The notes under the pieces are model-generated. The model was not told the origin of the DNA, searched no databases, and worked only from the letters and a program-made list of their open reading frames with translations. 64,000 nucleotides of DNA from Cyclobacterium roseum (GTDB lineage: Bacteria > Bacteroidota > Bacteroidia > Cytophagales > Cyclobacteriaceae): the NCBI RefSeq assembly GCF_010119225.1, contig NZ_WNKF01000006.1, positions 242,098 through 306,097 on the forward strand. The letters run 5' to 3'. Position 1 is the stretch's first letter; each line of letters starts with the position of its first letter. The position numbers and the translations under genes are program-made. This document shows, one piece after another, positions 34,602 through 43,909 of this stretch.

Positions 34602-35561
34602 TCATTTAGACTGCATTTTAAGATTTTGTAAATGTGCTACAACAATGTCGCCAAACACAGGTTCCTGAATTTTTAAATCGTGTGAAGCGTCTGGAATGAA
34701 AGCTCGATCAACGTCCTGGAAGCACCGCTCCAGGTGATCATGAATTAAACCAAACATTTCGGGACTGCTTTCTCCCTCCACTAACAGGACCGGCATTATC
34801 ATTTGTCCCGCTTCATTGCACGTAAAAAACGGGGAAGAATCTTCATCTTTAGTATTAATACCATTCATTTCCCCCATCAATTCCCGTGCGTTTTCCAGCA
34901 TAGAAATATGAGTGTCAGTCGGAAGATTTCCGTATGCGCCTTCTCCCAGAACACCGTTGATAAAGAGCCGAACTCCCTCTTCTATTTCGCCATTCTGAAA
35001 GGCATTGTGAGAGGGTGTTATTGCATTTTTCAAAAAGTTCTGAAGAACAGATTCACCATGAGATGTCGAGTTTAGTAAAGGCGTTACAGGCGGTTCACCC
35101 AGTGTCAAACTACGAACAAGTTCCGGATAATCCCGGGCTACCATCAGCGAAGTAAACGCTCCATACGAATGACCAACCAGATGGACTTTACCCAGATCTA
35201 ATGACTGTATGAAAGCGGCAAGGTCTTCTGCATGAATGTTTACCGAAAAATCTGAAGCATCTTCGGGCCAGGGATTTGGATAGTGGTAACGCCGGCTATA
35301 GGAAATCACTTTGTAATTCTGCGATAAAGCTTGCATTTGACCAATCCATGATCTGTAATCTCCCAGGGTCCCGTGCACCAATACCATCGGTTCTCCTTCA
35401 CCGCATTCTATGTAGTGAAGCGACGTATCGTTGATTTCTGCAGTGTAAATATCAGAAATGCAATCTGCTGACTGAGCTGCACCTTGCCCCAAATTGACTG
35501 TAATGATTATTAGTACAGTGAGAAGTGACTTTGCAATTCCTGTTTTTATGATCATATCCAT
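34602..35561 (-). CDS. secreted alpha/beta hydrolase
   Basis: I start it at the ATG at 35561 (319 aa), 14 bp after the upstream stop; a GTG at 35579 overlapping that stop as GTGA is possible. A signal segment (TGIAKSLLTVLIIITVNLGQ) is followed by MVLVHGTLGDYRSW (oxyanion HG), VHLVGHSYGAFTSLM (GxSxG nucleophile Ser, about residue 140) and FIPDASHDLKI (catalytic His). The Asp is likely near VLLVEGESSP. It fits an exported esterase/lipase-type fold. It is cotranscribed with the flavin oxidase. Confidence 0.8.
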   Translation of the reverse strand: MDMIIKTGIAKSLLTVLIIITVNLGQGAAQSADCISDIYTAEINDTSLHYIECGEGEPMVLVHGTLGDYRSWIGQMQALSQNYKVISYSRRYHYPNPWPEDASDFSVNIHAEDLAAFIQSLDLGKVHLVGHSYGAFTSLMVARDYPELVRSLTLGEPPVTPLLNSTSHGESVLQNFLKNAITPSHNAFQNGEIEEGVRLFINGVLGEGAYGNLPTDTHISMLENARELMGEMNGINTKDEDSSPFFTCNEAGQMIMPVLLVEGESSPEMFGLIHDHLERCFQDVDRAFIPDASHDLKIQEPVFGDIVVAHLQNLKMQSK

Positions 35562-35575
35562 ATCCTTATTATGGG

Positions 35576-36949
35576 TCACCCCGGATTGATGTTCTGGTTG
35601 ATGTGAAAAAAGTTATCCGGATCATATTTGACTTTAACTTTCTGAAGGCGTTCGTAATTATCTCCATATGATGCCTCAACACGATCCTGCCCTTCTTCCA
35701 TCATAAAATTGACATAGGATCCGCCAAGCGTATGAGGGTGCACGGCTTCCCAGTAATTCCGGGCCCATTTTTTGATTTTTTCAGCATTTTCTGGATCGGG
35801 ATCTACACCCACGATCACCATCGACCATTGTGCATCCCGTTTATTCCAGGCCGCTTCATCCTTTCCAACCTTGTGCACGGCACCGTCTACCGGGTATAGG
35901 TGCATGGTAGATAGAGGAGTAGGGACTTCGGCAAATTTCAGGTGTTCTTGAATGGCTTCATCAGTTAGTTCTTTGACAAAATCACCTTTCCAATACCACT
36001 GGTGACCGGTGGGATAGAAGCTATCGAACATGGATTGAAGGGCGGGATAAGGCATTTCTCCGGTAAATTCAAACAGCGGCTCAGCTACATCACGGGCCTG
36101 CTGCACATATCCTTCAAACTGGTCCTTCGGGCCGGTAAAGCTCCACAACAGGCCGCACACTTTTTCACCGTGAATCTCTTCCGGAAAAGGGTCAGCTGCA
36201 GCCACTTCGGCTATAAGATAAAAAGCATACAGATCATCCGGCATTTCAGGCAGCCAGTCGCGGTACCACTTCATGGTGGTTTCAAGCTGATCAATGGGCC
36301 AAAACATGGGTCCTGCAATTACATTTTTCACGGGATGAAGCCGGTATTCAAATGAAGTTACGACTCCAAAATTGCCGCCCCCACCGCGCAATGCCCAAAA
36401 TAGATCTGCGTTTTCCTTTTCATTTGCGTGTACAATTTTTCCATTGGCAAGCACTACCTCAGCGCTGATGAGATTGTCAATGGTGAGGCCATATTTACGG
36501 GTGAGGTATCCGTGGCCGCCGCCAAGTGTCAGTCCTGCCACACCGGTCGTAGAATTGACCCCGCTCACCGTTGCCAGACCGAACTCATGCGTGGCGGCAT
36601 CCACTTCTCCCCAGGTACAGCCGGGCTCCACTCGGACTGTTTTATTTTCGGCATTTACCCGGATGCTTTTCATAGGGGAAAGATCGATCACCAATCCCTC
36701 ATCTACCAGTGCAAGGCCCGGGCCGCTGTGTCCCCCACCGCGAATGGATACTTCTATACCTTCTTCCCGGGCATAATTTACCGATGTAATTACATCATCC
36801 TTGTTTTTGCATTTCACCATGATTAAAGGATATTTGTCGATCATGCCATTGTAAATGGCACGTACCTCGTCGTAATTGTCATCCGTTGGAAGGATGATCT
36901 CTCCGTTTAGTTTTTCTTCCAACCGGTTGATGGATATTGTAGATTTCAT
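35576..36949 (-). CDS. FAD-linked oxidase (BBE family)
   Basis: A 457-aa flavoprotein of the berberine-bridge/6-hydroxynicotine oxidase group. IEVSIRGGGHSGPG holds the His (residue 74) that binds FAD by an 8-alpha bond. The second site used in bicovalent members, a Cys in the GxCxTxG region, is absent (VSGVNSTTGVAGLTLGGGHG has Asn-Ser), so the FAD is likely monocovalent. The C-terminal BBE tail is YGDNYERLQKVKVKYDPDNFFHINQNI. No signal peptide is seen. It oxidises an alcohol or amine with O2; the substrate is unknown. The alpha/beta hydrolase follows, and an AraC regulator lies upstream. Confidence 0.9.
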   Translation of the reverse strand: MKSTISINRLEEKLNGEIILPTDDNYDEVRAIYNGMIDKYPLIMVKCKNKDDVITSVNYAREEGIEVSIRGGGHSGPGLALVDEGLVIDLSPMKSIRVNAENKTVRVEPGCTWGEVDAATHEFGLATVSGVNSTTGVAGLTLGGGHGYLTRKYGLTIDNLISAEVVLANGKIVHANEKENADLFWALRGGGGNFGVVTSFEYRLHPVKNVIAGPMFWPIDQLETTMKWYRDWLPEMPDDLYAFYLIAEVAAADPFPEEIHGEKVCGLLWSFTGPKDQFEGYVQQARDVAEPLFEFTGEMPYPALQSMFDSFYPTGHQWYWKGDFVKELTDEAIQEHLKFAEVPTPLSTMHLYPVDGAVHKVGKDEAAWNKRDAQWSMVIVGVDPDPENAEKIKKWARNYWEAVHPHTLGGSYVNFMMEEGQDRVEASYGDNYERLQKVKVKYDPDNFFHINQNINPG

Positions 36950-37305
36950 AGTTATACTGGTTTGATATTGTTTGTAAATTATTTATTGGACGCTGACAAG
37001 TCTACCTTTGAATGATCAAGGAAAGCCTGTTCTTCGAAACTTTCATTTGGAATGAAACTCCCTGGATTATGGATCAACCATTCTGAATAGTAGGAATGTA
37101 TCTATCACCTACCACTCTATATAATAGCAATCACTAGTTGATATTATCCACGTTGATCTTGGGCAGGAACTCCCAATGATTGGTTACCTTTTCAATCTGT
37201 AATTTAATAAATCAATGATATACAGGCTTTTCTCAGAAGATCAAAATCTTTGCTTAGCCGTCCACGCTCTCCGATTTCGAGGCTTTTCCGAAAAGTTCAG
37301 AATCT
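36950..37305. other. 356-bp non-coding stretch
   Basis: Between the flavin oxidase start (36949) and the AraC gene stop (37306). It should contain the oxidase/hydrolase promoter. I see no ORF, no strong hairpin and no repeat. Confidence 0.5.
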
Positions 37306-38178
37306 TTACTTATTGGGCCCTTGCTTCTGAAACGCTGAAGGAGAGATATTGAATTTTTTCTTGAAAACCCTGCTGAAATGGGATATATTTTCAAATCCGC
37401 ATTCATAGACTACCTGGCCAATTGTTTTATCGGTGGTCTCCAAAAAAGCTTTTGCTCTTTGAAGGCGACGATTTGTAAGCCATTTTCCAGGGGTGGTTTG
37501 GTAGTGCTTTTTAAAGTCTCGCTTAAATGTGGACAAACTTCTGTTGGAAAGGTTGGCAAAATCCTGCATTTTTAAATCGTACCAATAGTTCCCTTCCATC
37601 ACTTCCCAAATTGGAGTTTGATAGCGATCTACAATTTTCAGGATATAGGCGAGGATATGTTTGTTCTTTGGGTTGGAGAAAATATTAAAAAGTAATTCTT
37701 TGAACTTATTTTCAAGAACACTCTCCGGTATGGGTTTATTATTCCCAAAGTAGGGGAGGAAGCTGGCATAACAACTCCTGATCTGATCGTCTATCTCAAA
37801 TGTTTCGATTATTTCCTTACCTGGTTCAGGTAAATCAGTCAGGGATAAATAGGATCTGAACTCCTCAAATATAAACCGGAGGTATTTATCTTTTACATAG
37901 AATACCAATGTATCCCATCCACTATAATCGGCAGGTAGTTCCTGTAAAAAAGCACATCTTTTTACCAATTCACCTTTTCCAGTGCTGTGTTCCCATATTT
38001 GATCACCATGTTTTTGAATCCGTTTCCCGCTTAATGTAAAAAGGATCTGGATATGCTTGGAGTAGAGCTGAATTATCTCATCTCGCTGGGGGCATGTGTA
38101 ATATAAAACCAGCGTGTCTTTTACAGAAAACTGCGGAAAAAGTTTCGGATTCGATAATTGTAATTCATAGAGATCCAT
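37306..38178 (-). CDS. AraC-family transcriptional regulator
   Basis: A 290-aa protein with a C-terminal double helix-turn-helix (about residues 195-285): LSNRSLSTFKRDFKKHYQTTPGKWL, then RLQRAKAFLETTDKTIGQVVYECGFENISHFSRVFKKKF and SPSAFQ, the AraC signature. The N-terminal domain (residues 1-180) is not a recognised cupin. It lies upstream of the oxidase/hydrolase pair on the same strand, 356 bp away, and is the obvious candidate regulator for them (inference). Confidence 0.9.
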   Translation of the reverse strand: MDLYELQLSNPKLFPQFSVKDTLVLYYTCPQRDEIIQLYSKHIQILFTLSGKRIQKHGDQIWEHSTGKGELVKRCAFLQELPADYSGWDTLVFYVKDKYLRFIFEEFRSYLSLTDLPEPGKEIIETFEIDDQIRSCYASFLPYFGNNKPIPESVLENKFKELLFNIFSNPKNKHILAYILKIVDRYQTPIWEVMEGNYWYDLKMQDFANLSNRSLSTFKRDFKKHYQTTPGKWLTNRRLQRAKAFLETTDKTIGQVVYECGFENISHFSRVFKKKFNISPSAFQKQGPNK

Positions 38179-38462
38179 ATCCTGGCGGGTGGGTAAGAAA
38201 TGATTTTAAAGCATTCGTAAAAGCAAGATTTAGCTATGATTCTTTATTAGTTATGATTTTTTATTAAAACGATTAAAATTAATATAAGAAAAAAGGCCAT
38301 AAATTCAAAGGTAATTGATACCGGTCATAACAGAATTCCCTTTTCCTTCATTTTTTTTGAAATTTTCTCTCCGAGTTTTATGCCCCGCTGTTGCCGGATT
38401 TGCATGGATTCCTGCCTAATGATCTTGATTTACTGGAATATACCTTAACTTTGAAAGAAAAA

Positions 38463-38993
38463 ATGTGGCAACTTGTATTAATGGCAATGATGGTGAGCAA
38501 ATTACTTTTATTTGATTTCAGTGCTTCCGATGACTGGTCGGCTTGGGAAATAGAGAACGATGGGGTGATGGGGGGTAATTCCAGTAGTAAGCTTGAAAGA
38601 AGCCCTGAGGGTAATGCTATTTTTAAAGGAACGGTCTCTCTGGAAAACAACGGTGGCTTTGCCTCCCTGCAATATCATTTTTCCACAAAAACCATTAAAG
38701 GCTATAAAAAAGCGCTTATTTTATTGAAGGGGGATGGAAAGGCCTATCAATTTAGGATGAAATCCAGTTTAAAAGACAAAGCTTCGTATATATACACTTT
38801 CCAAACCACCGGGGACTGGGAAACGGTGGAGATTACCTTGAATGAAATGGAACCGGTATTTCGTGGGGAAAAACTGGATTTGCCCAACTTTTCTGCCGAT
38901 ACCATCCAGGAAATACGATTTTTGATAGGAAATAAAAAGGCAGAGGATTTTCGGTTGGAAATAAAAAAGATCGAGCTGGACCAAAATCAATAA
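38463..38993 (+). CDS. CIA30-domain protein
   Basis: A 176-aa protein from the ATG at 38463; a start at 38391 is possible but gives an N-terminus unlike the family. The CIA30 (NADH:ubiquinone oxidoreductase intermediate-associated protein 30) fold is seen in WSAWEIENDGVMGGNSSSKLE, then GNAIFKGTVSLENNGGFASLQYHF, DGKAYQFRMKSS, ASYIYTFQTTGDWETVEITLNEM and FSADTIQEIRFLIGNK. Bacterial CIA30 proteins are galactose-binding-like beta-sandwiches of unknown role, sometimes flavin- or sugar-linked. It is single and flanked by long non-coding DNA. Confidence 0.82.
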   Translation: MWQLVLMAMMVSKLLLFDFSASDDWSAWEIENDGVMGGNSSSKLERSPEGNAIFKGTVSLENNGGFASLQYHFSTKTIKGYKKALILLKGDGKAYQFRMKSSLKDKASYIYTFQTTGDWETVEITLNEMEPVFRGEKLDLPNFSADTIQEIRFLIGNKKAEDFRLEIKKIELDQNQ

Positions 38994-39343
38994 ATGAATA
39001 GAGGTAGGAGGAAGGACCTTTCACGAAATTATTTTTCCTTCATTGCTTTCGCACTAATCAACTTCCTCCTCAAATGCAACGAACTAAAATTGTATCTATT
39101 AAATGATACTGGAACGTTCGCAATAACTTTCAAACCTCCTAATCTATGGTGACAAGTAAGTCTAAAACTGGTGTAAAAATATCGTGCAACCCATTGGTTA
39201 ACAGCTGATGGCACTGATTTTTCTACGGCCGGGGTACTCCCTAAGCCCTGACAGGGACCTCCGAACCCCAGTTGTGGACTTCTGACCTGCTCGCTTTCAC
39301 TTCTTACCTGCAAGGTCTAACCAGAAACTGACACGCGTCGACC

Positions 39344-39556
39344 AAAAACTGACAGGCTTGAATATAATTAATTCAACGTTCCGATTCGGAACTCGGATTT
39401 TGATCCTAAAAAGTGCCCTTTTTCACCAAAAACGGACTGCTTTTCGTTACAACAAAATTCCGGACTGCCATTTTTACCGGATTTTTTTCATTTTTCAAAA
39501 AAAAGGGTACTTCTGAGGTCCACTCATGGAGTTCAGAACTCGGCCTGTCAGTTTTT
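39344..39556. repeat. 14-bp inverted repeat bounding a 185-bp segment
   Basis: AAAAACTGACAGGC at 39344-39357 and its exact reverse complement GCCTGTCAGTTTTT at 39543-39556. The 185 bp between them are AT-rich. This resembles the ends of a MITE-like element; target-site duplications are not evident. Confidence 0.5.
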
Positions 39557-39649
39557 TATCTGCAACGCTTCGATTCGGAGGCTAATCATTGACAGTCTTT
39601 GGCAGCCTGTTGCACCTTTTAGGTCGAACGTTTTATCTAAATGGTGCGG

Positions 39650-39672
39650 GCGTGAATCCATTTTATTCACGC
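39650..39672. repeat. short hairpin
   Basis: GCGTGAAT (39650-39657) and ATTCACGC (39665-39672) form an 8-bp perfect stem with a 7-nt loop. No T run follows, so it is not a normal terminator. Confidence 0.55.
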
Positions 39673-39783
39673 GTGCATGTCGGAGGCGTATCGTTGCATT
39701 TTCGGATCGAAGTGCCGGGGTTCCGAGGCCGGATGCTTGGGTTCAGAAGTCCTCCGGGGTACCTGGCAAGTACCCCTCCGGCT

Positions 39784-41172
39784 TTACTCGCTTTGCTTTA
39801 GTTTGTATAGATACAGCTGACTGGGTGCTGGCCAGGGTTTTTCCCGGGGGCGGTCGCGGTTCCGGTTCAGCGTTTCCCATTTCAATACATACCGAACACC
39901 CTTTTCCGGAGCCTGCCCGATATCCCCACCGGTTCGCACTTCCAGCCCGGGGAAAGTGCCTGCTACCTCCAGTTGCTCGTCAAAGGGTGTGGGTTTCAAT
40001 ACCTTCCCTACATTTTCAAAATTATCGTTCAACAGGATCGTACCATGACCGTGCTTGATATGCCAGTATCCCAATTCATAATACCCATCAGCCCGCTTCT
40101 TAAAGTCCTTGATGCGTACTTCACTGTTAATGCTGCCGTTCCCGGAAAATTCCCAGCGGTAATCCCAGTCAGTAATCTGCCGGTAATTCCAGCCATTGGC
40201 TTTCAATTGAGCCGTGTAAAACTGCAGGTTGCCTTCGGAGCCGTACTTGTGATAGGCGAAAACGGGCAGATTGTTTTCATCCAGCAGCATCCGGGCGGCC
40301 AGGTTTATGATCCCTCCTTTCACTGGAATGGGATCCACAATCAGGGACTTGTTGTCAAGGGTGGCAGGCATGGCGATCTGTTCTCCGAAAGCATTGTACC
40401 AATTTTTCAAGTCCGGACTTTTCATATAGGAAAGGTCATGATTGGTGGAGCAATCGGGGGTGTCGCGCCAAACCCAGTAGACATGGTACCAGCCGTCCTT
40501 CAGCAGGGTGGGCTGGCTCTGGTAGGCGTTCATATCGCCCTGCCCGTCCGTCAGCGGGGTGTCCAGCAGGCGGGTCCATTCTTTAGCGGCGCAGTTGTAA
40601 ATGTTGTAGATCTCGTTACCATTTCCACTGCCTCCATCCCGGTAATGAAAAAGCAGCTCGCCCTCTTTGGTGTTCATAAAATGCGGGTAGGTGGCCCTTT
40701 TTTCATTTTCGCCCACCATTTCCATGTGCTGCTTCAGGGTGGAAATATCGTTTGGCTTAGTGCTGCGGAAATAGGTGATGGGATGGACGTGCATGTTTCC
40801 CGACAGGTGGATGAATCCTTCCTTGTCGATGCCGAGGGTCACCGAATTATGACTATCCCAGCCCAGTACGGTACTGGTACCCCCATGCGTTTCCCGGGAA
40901 GTGGCTGGCATTACGTGCAGGTCAAATTCCGGATCGCTAAGGTTTCGCTGGCCCACGACCATGTTGCGGTTGGCATTGTAATAGGCGATATACTGTCTGT
41001 CCTTATGGGTAAGCAGGGAAAAGCCTACCGGATGCCCTGCCCAAACGGAATCGATGGGAATGGTCTCGACGATCGCTTCGGTCTTGTGGGTATCGTCGAT
41101 AACAAGGGAACTTTGGCCAAAACAAGGCAGTGAAATCAGGATAAGAAAGAGGAAGATAGGTATTGGGTTCAT
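39784..41172 (-). CDS. secreted BNR_4-family protein (polysaccharide-lyase-like)
   Basis: A 462-aa exported protein from the ATG at 41172 (MNPIPIFLFLILISLPCFGQ signal). Signatures of BNR repeat-containing family PF15892: VGFSLLTHKDRQYIAYYNANRNM, SHNSVTLGIDKEGFIHLSGNMHVHPITYFRS, YPHFMNTKEGELLFHYRDGGSGNG and WYHVYWVWRDT. Ulvan/rhamnogalacturonan-type lyases (PL24/PL25) belong to this fold and use His residues such as those in MHVHPI. A lyase role is likely but unproved. No sulfatase or SusCD adjoins; the neighbour on the same strand is a PD40 lipoprotein. Confidence 0.75.
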   Translation of the reverse strand: MNPIPIFLFLILISLPCFGQSSLVIDDTHKTEAIVETIPIDSVWAGHPVGFSLLTHKDRQYIAYYNANRNMVVGQRNLSDPEFDLHVMPATSRETHGGTSTVLGWDSHNSVTLGIDKEGFIHLSGNMHVHPITYFRSTKPNDISTLKQHMEMVGENEKRATYPHFMNTKEGELLFHYRDGGSGNGNEIYNIYNCAAKEWTRLLDTPLTDGQGDMNAYQSQPTLLKDGWYHVYWVWRDTPDCSTNHDLSYMKSPDLKNWYNAFGEQIAMPATLDNKSLIVDPIPVKGGIINLAARMLLDENNLPVFAYHKYGSEGNLQFYTAQLKANGWNYRQITDWDYRWEFSGNGSINSEVRIKDFKKRADGYYELGYWHIKHGHGTILLNDNFENVGKVLKPTPFDEQLEVAGTFPGLEVRTGGDIGQAPEKGVRYVLKWETLNRNRDRPREKPWPAPSQLYLYKLKQSE

Positions 41173-41476
41173 ATTGCAGGCGTTTTGATCCTGAATATGC
41201 CGCCTTATTTTCACTTTTCAAAACGGTCATCCGGTGGCCGGTAAATTTCATTGGCGACTAAGCATCGAATGGGGATTAATGCAATGGGATAAGTAGGAAT
41301 AAAATATATCGCCTATCCCACACCCATTTTTTCCAGGCAGGGGATGTGGGGGAACCATTGATATCACCTGCTATGTGAAAATTGGATGAACGGCGTTGAA
41401 AGGCCATTCATCCAATCATTCCATCCTACTGATAGCGGAGGGATTATGTACGGCTATCGTTGTCTGCTTGCCGGTC
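41173..41476. other. 304-bp intergenic stretch
   Basis: Between the BNR_4 gene start and the PD40 lipoprotein stop. It holds a hairpin at 41381-41416 that fits a terminator for the upstream PD40 gene, and an imperfect inverted repeat (CCCACACC/GATGTGGG) near 41320-41350. No ORF. Confidence 0.55.
41377..41416 (-). terminator. candidate terminator of the PD40 lipoprotein gene
   Basis: ATTGGATGA (41381-41389) and TCATCCAAT (41408-41416) pair over 10 bp with extra inner pairs; on the minus strand a short T stretch follows. It lies 60 bp after the stop at 41477. Confidence 0.55.
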
Positions 41477-42781
41477 TTAAGGTTCCCAGATAAACTGCAA
41501 AAATCCGTTATACCTATTCGTGCTCAGCCGCTGCAAGTCGCCTCCACTGGCATCGATGCTCCAAATACCAAACTGGGTACTTTCTCCGGCAGGATGGCCA
41601 TGAAAAGCGATTCGGGTTCCATCGGCATAGTAAATGGGTCTGCCACTCCCCTCCGGTTCTGCAAAAATCAGGGAAGGCGCAGCGCCCCCGTCACGACTGA
41701 TCCTGTAAATTCCATTAGTATGCGTATCGGAACTGCCACTTTGTTTGTGCCAATTGAAAATCAAGTGTTCGGAATCCGGAGACCAGTCATATCCAGCCAG
41801 GTCGTTTGATTCAATAGGGACAAGAAACCGGGGGGCTCCCCCCTCAACGGGCATGACAGCTAGATGGGTGATGCTACCTGCATAGGTTCCGTTGGGATTA
41901 AATGTGGATTCGGAATGTTCAAATGCGATCCAATTTCCATCTGGTGAGACCCTGGGTTCACTGGAAAAGACCCTGAATTCAGAAATAAACGCCTTCTCCC
42001 CGGTTTCGATATCCACCCGGACCAATTCCCTTGCGCGCGGATCCTGCGTTTGCTCGGGGTAACTGATCCGTTCGGAAAAATACACGTATTGGCCAGTTGG
42101 GCCGAAAGTGGGGCGCTCGAGTTGAGGTCCTTCTGCCAGAAGCGTACTTCCGGATCCATCGCAGGCTTCCAGCCATATCGTGTAATTTCGCAGGTCTGAA
42201 AAATCTTGTCGGAGAAACCACTGCCCGTTCGGTGAGATGTCCATAAGCCAATTCTCCGGAGAAAGCTGTAGTGTTTTTACGTTACCGGATTCCATGCCGA
42301 TGCCTGCCATGGCCGGATTACCCCAGTCATTGTTTCGATAAAAAATGGTTAATTCACTGTAGCAGCCCACTGCTTCGGTAATTTGGAAGGATAACAGATC
42401 TTCTCCCAGCAAACGTCCGGTGGCTTCATTCAAGACCTTTACCCGTAGGGACTCATTTCCCAGGTCATCGCCCCGCACCGTCACCGAGGGTGCGGAAGTC
42501 TGGGTTTGGTGGCCCGTTTCTTGATTTTCCACGATCAATGTGCCCCTGCCGGCTGCCAGGGACCATTCGTAAAGAAGAGAGGGGTTGCCGTCCAGACCGG
42601 TAATTTCGACTTCAAACCCTGCGGTGGCATTGAGAGACAGGCTTCCGTCCGGTTCGACTGTAGGAGAAGAGAGCGTCACCTCGCCCTGAGGTTTAGGGTC
42701 TATGTCTTCGGTATCACAGCTAACACTAATCAGGCTGGCAAGCACCAGGCCTTTCCATTTCCATTGTAATTTTGTAGCCAT
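41477..42781 (-). CDS. PD40/TolB-like beta-propeller lipoprotein
   Basis: A 434-aa protein from the ATG at 42781 with lipobox LISVSC. A domain of about 110 residues (GEVTLSSPTVEPDG... to AVGCYSE, Ig-like) precedes a propeller with PD40-type repeats: LSPENWLMDISPNGQWFL, RPTFGPTGQYVYFS, PRVSPDGNWIAFEH, YDWSPDSEHLIFNWH and YYADGTRIAFHGHPAG. TolB-like propellers bind partner proteins or ligands outside the cytosol. It lies upstream of the BNR_4 gene on the same strand. Confidence 0.78.
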   Translation of the reverse strand: MATKLQWKWKGLVLASLISVSCDTEDIDPKPQGEVTLSSPTVEPDGSLSLNATAGFEVEITGLDGNPSLLYEWSLAAGRGTLIVENQETGHQTQTSAPSVTVRGDDLGNESLRVKVLNEATGRLLGEDLLSFQITEAVGCYSELTIFYRNNDWGNPAMAGIGMESGNVKTLQLSPENWLMDISPNGQWFLRQDFSDLRNYTIWLEACDGSGSTLLAEGPQLERPTFGPTGQYVYFSERISYPEQTQDPRARELVRVDIETGEKAFISEFRVFSSEPRVSPDGNWIAFEHSESTFNPNGTYAGSITHLAVMPVEGGAPRFLVPIESNDLAGYDWSPDSEHLIFNWHKQSGSSDTHTNGIYRISRDGGAAPSLIFAEPEGSGRPIYYADGTRIAFHGHPAGESTQFGIWSIDASGGDLQRLSTNRYNGFLQFIWEP

Positions 42782-43013
42782 TTTTATCATCATTTCAGCG
42801 AATTAGAACAACTTTACTTAGTCATCGAAAAGCGCGTAAAATGTCATCAGGAAAGGGCGCGTAAGGAGAAAAAAGTTTGGTTAGGCAACCGTGAGTGTTG
42901 CGGATCAGTATGGTATAGGCATTAGTAGTCTCGAATAAATATCCAACATCATTCCATGAAGCTTGTTTTGGAGTCTTGCCCAAACAATTGCCATTCACCA
43001 CTATCAGGCTTAA

Positions 43014-43781
43014 TCATTTATAGTTTATTTGAACAGGGTTATATTCTTGCGAACCAACTGTCTGGATATATCCAATCGGATATCCTTCATTGTTATACGT
43101 GAAGTTGTATCTTCCTCTGTTAATAATTAAATCCCCGACATCTTCAAATTCCTCTATTACATTATTTTTTGAAACAATGGTTTCCTCCCCGCTCATTACC
43201 CTGTAAATAAAGCCTATATCTTGGTTAGAAAAATTCCTTTTATCATCATAAGTCATCGTTCTACTGCTCGTCAGATAAGTGTATTCACCATCAATTAAAT
43301 AAAAATCCATCTGAGTAATATTGCCATTGATCCACTCGAATACGGTTTCTGTTGCTTTATGATCGACACCCTCATAAGAATACTTGATAGACTTAATCAT
43401 TCCATCTTCATAGCTAAATAACCCAACTCTGATTTCTGTGATATCACCATTTTGCTTCGTCGTCGCCTTTTCTTCTTTTCTTAAACCATTCTCTCCATAA
43501 GATAACTCAATAATCTGTTCCAAGCCTTGATCTCTTTTTATTTCAACTCTCGATAATTGGTGGCCTGAATATTGAAACTGAGTAGTGGTTTCAATCCGTT
43601 CACCAAAAAGTCTGTTGAATTTTACCAGGTAGCCATTTTCATATTCGAACAAATCTTTATAAAATGTAGGATCACTTATCTCCTTCACAAAAAGTGTATT
43701 TGAAGGAATTTCTTCATTTTCACAACTAAAAAGTACTGCTGAGAATAGTACCAAAATGGTGTATCTTACGTTGATTTTCAT
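43014..43781 (-). CDS. hypothetical lipoprotein with YD-like strands
   Basis: A 255-aa protein with lipobox AVLFSC. The mature part is a run of similar beta strands: YENGYLVKFNRL, YSGHQLSRVEIK, YGENGLRKEEK, YEDGMIKSIKYSYEG and YNNEGYPIGYIQ, resembling RHS/YD repeats in short form, as in DUF4595-type Bacteroidota lipoproteins. The function is unknown. It is a single-gene unit. Confidence 0.7.
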   Translation of the reverse strand: MKINVRYTILVLFSAVLFSCENEEIPSNTLFVKEISDPTFYKDLFEYENGYLVKFNRLFGERIETTTQFQYSGHQLSRVEIKRDQGLEQIIELSYGENGLRKEEKATTKQNGDITEIRVGLFSYEDGMIKSIKYSYEGVDHKATETVFEWINGNITQMDFYLIDGEYTYLTSSRTMTYDDKRNFSNQDIGFIYRVMSGEETIVSKNNVIEEFEDVGDLIINRGRYNFTYNNEGYPIGYIQTVGSQEYNPVQINYK

Positions 43782-43909
43782 CGTTCCTTTTAAAATTATA
43801 CCTATTTATTCTTTTTTTGCTTGTTGTCAACAGTTTGAATAAGACTCAGAGCGGCTTCGTCCTTGGTGTTGCAAAGAAACGAAAAGCTTCTCCGTCTATC
43901 AGAGCAGGG

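Larger units (their letters stand above)
38994..39783. other. 790-bp non-coding block with inverted repeats
   Basis: No gene is convincing here. The block contains a 14-bp perfect inverted repeat (39344-39357 and 39543-39556), a second direct copy of the left arm (ACCAGAAACTGACACGC, near 39329), a hairpin at 39650-39672, and several degenerate words like GTTCGGAGGTCC and GTTCAGAAGTCC on both strands. A 94-aa minus-strand frame at 39029-39313 has no recognisable domain. The make-up suggests a small mobile or palindromic element rather than simple spacer. Confidence 0.5.

Noticed and set aside
38391..38462. Upstream extension of the CIA30 gene
   Set aside because: The extra residues do not look like the family or a signal peptide; the ATG at 38463 is preferred.
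39973..41133. 386-codon open frame on the plus strand
   Set aside because: It lies entirely antisense to the BNR_4 gene, which has a signal peptide and family motifs; the antisense product has no recognisable domain.
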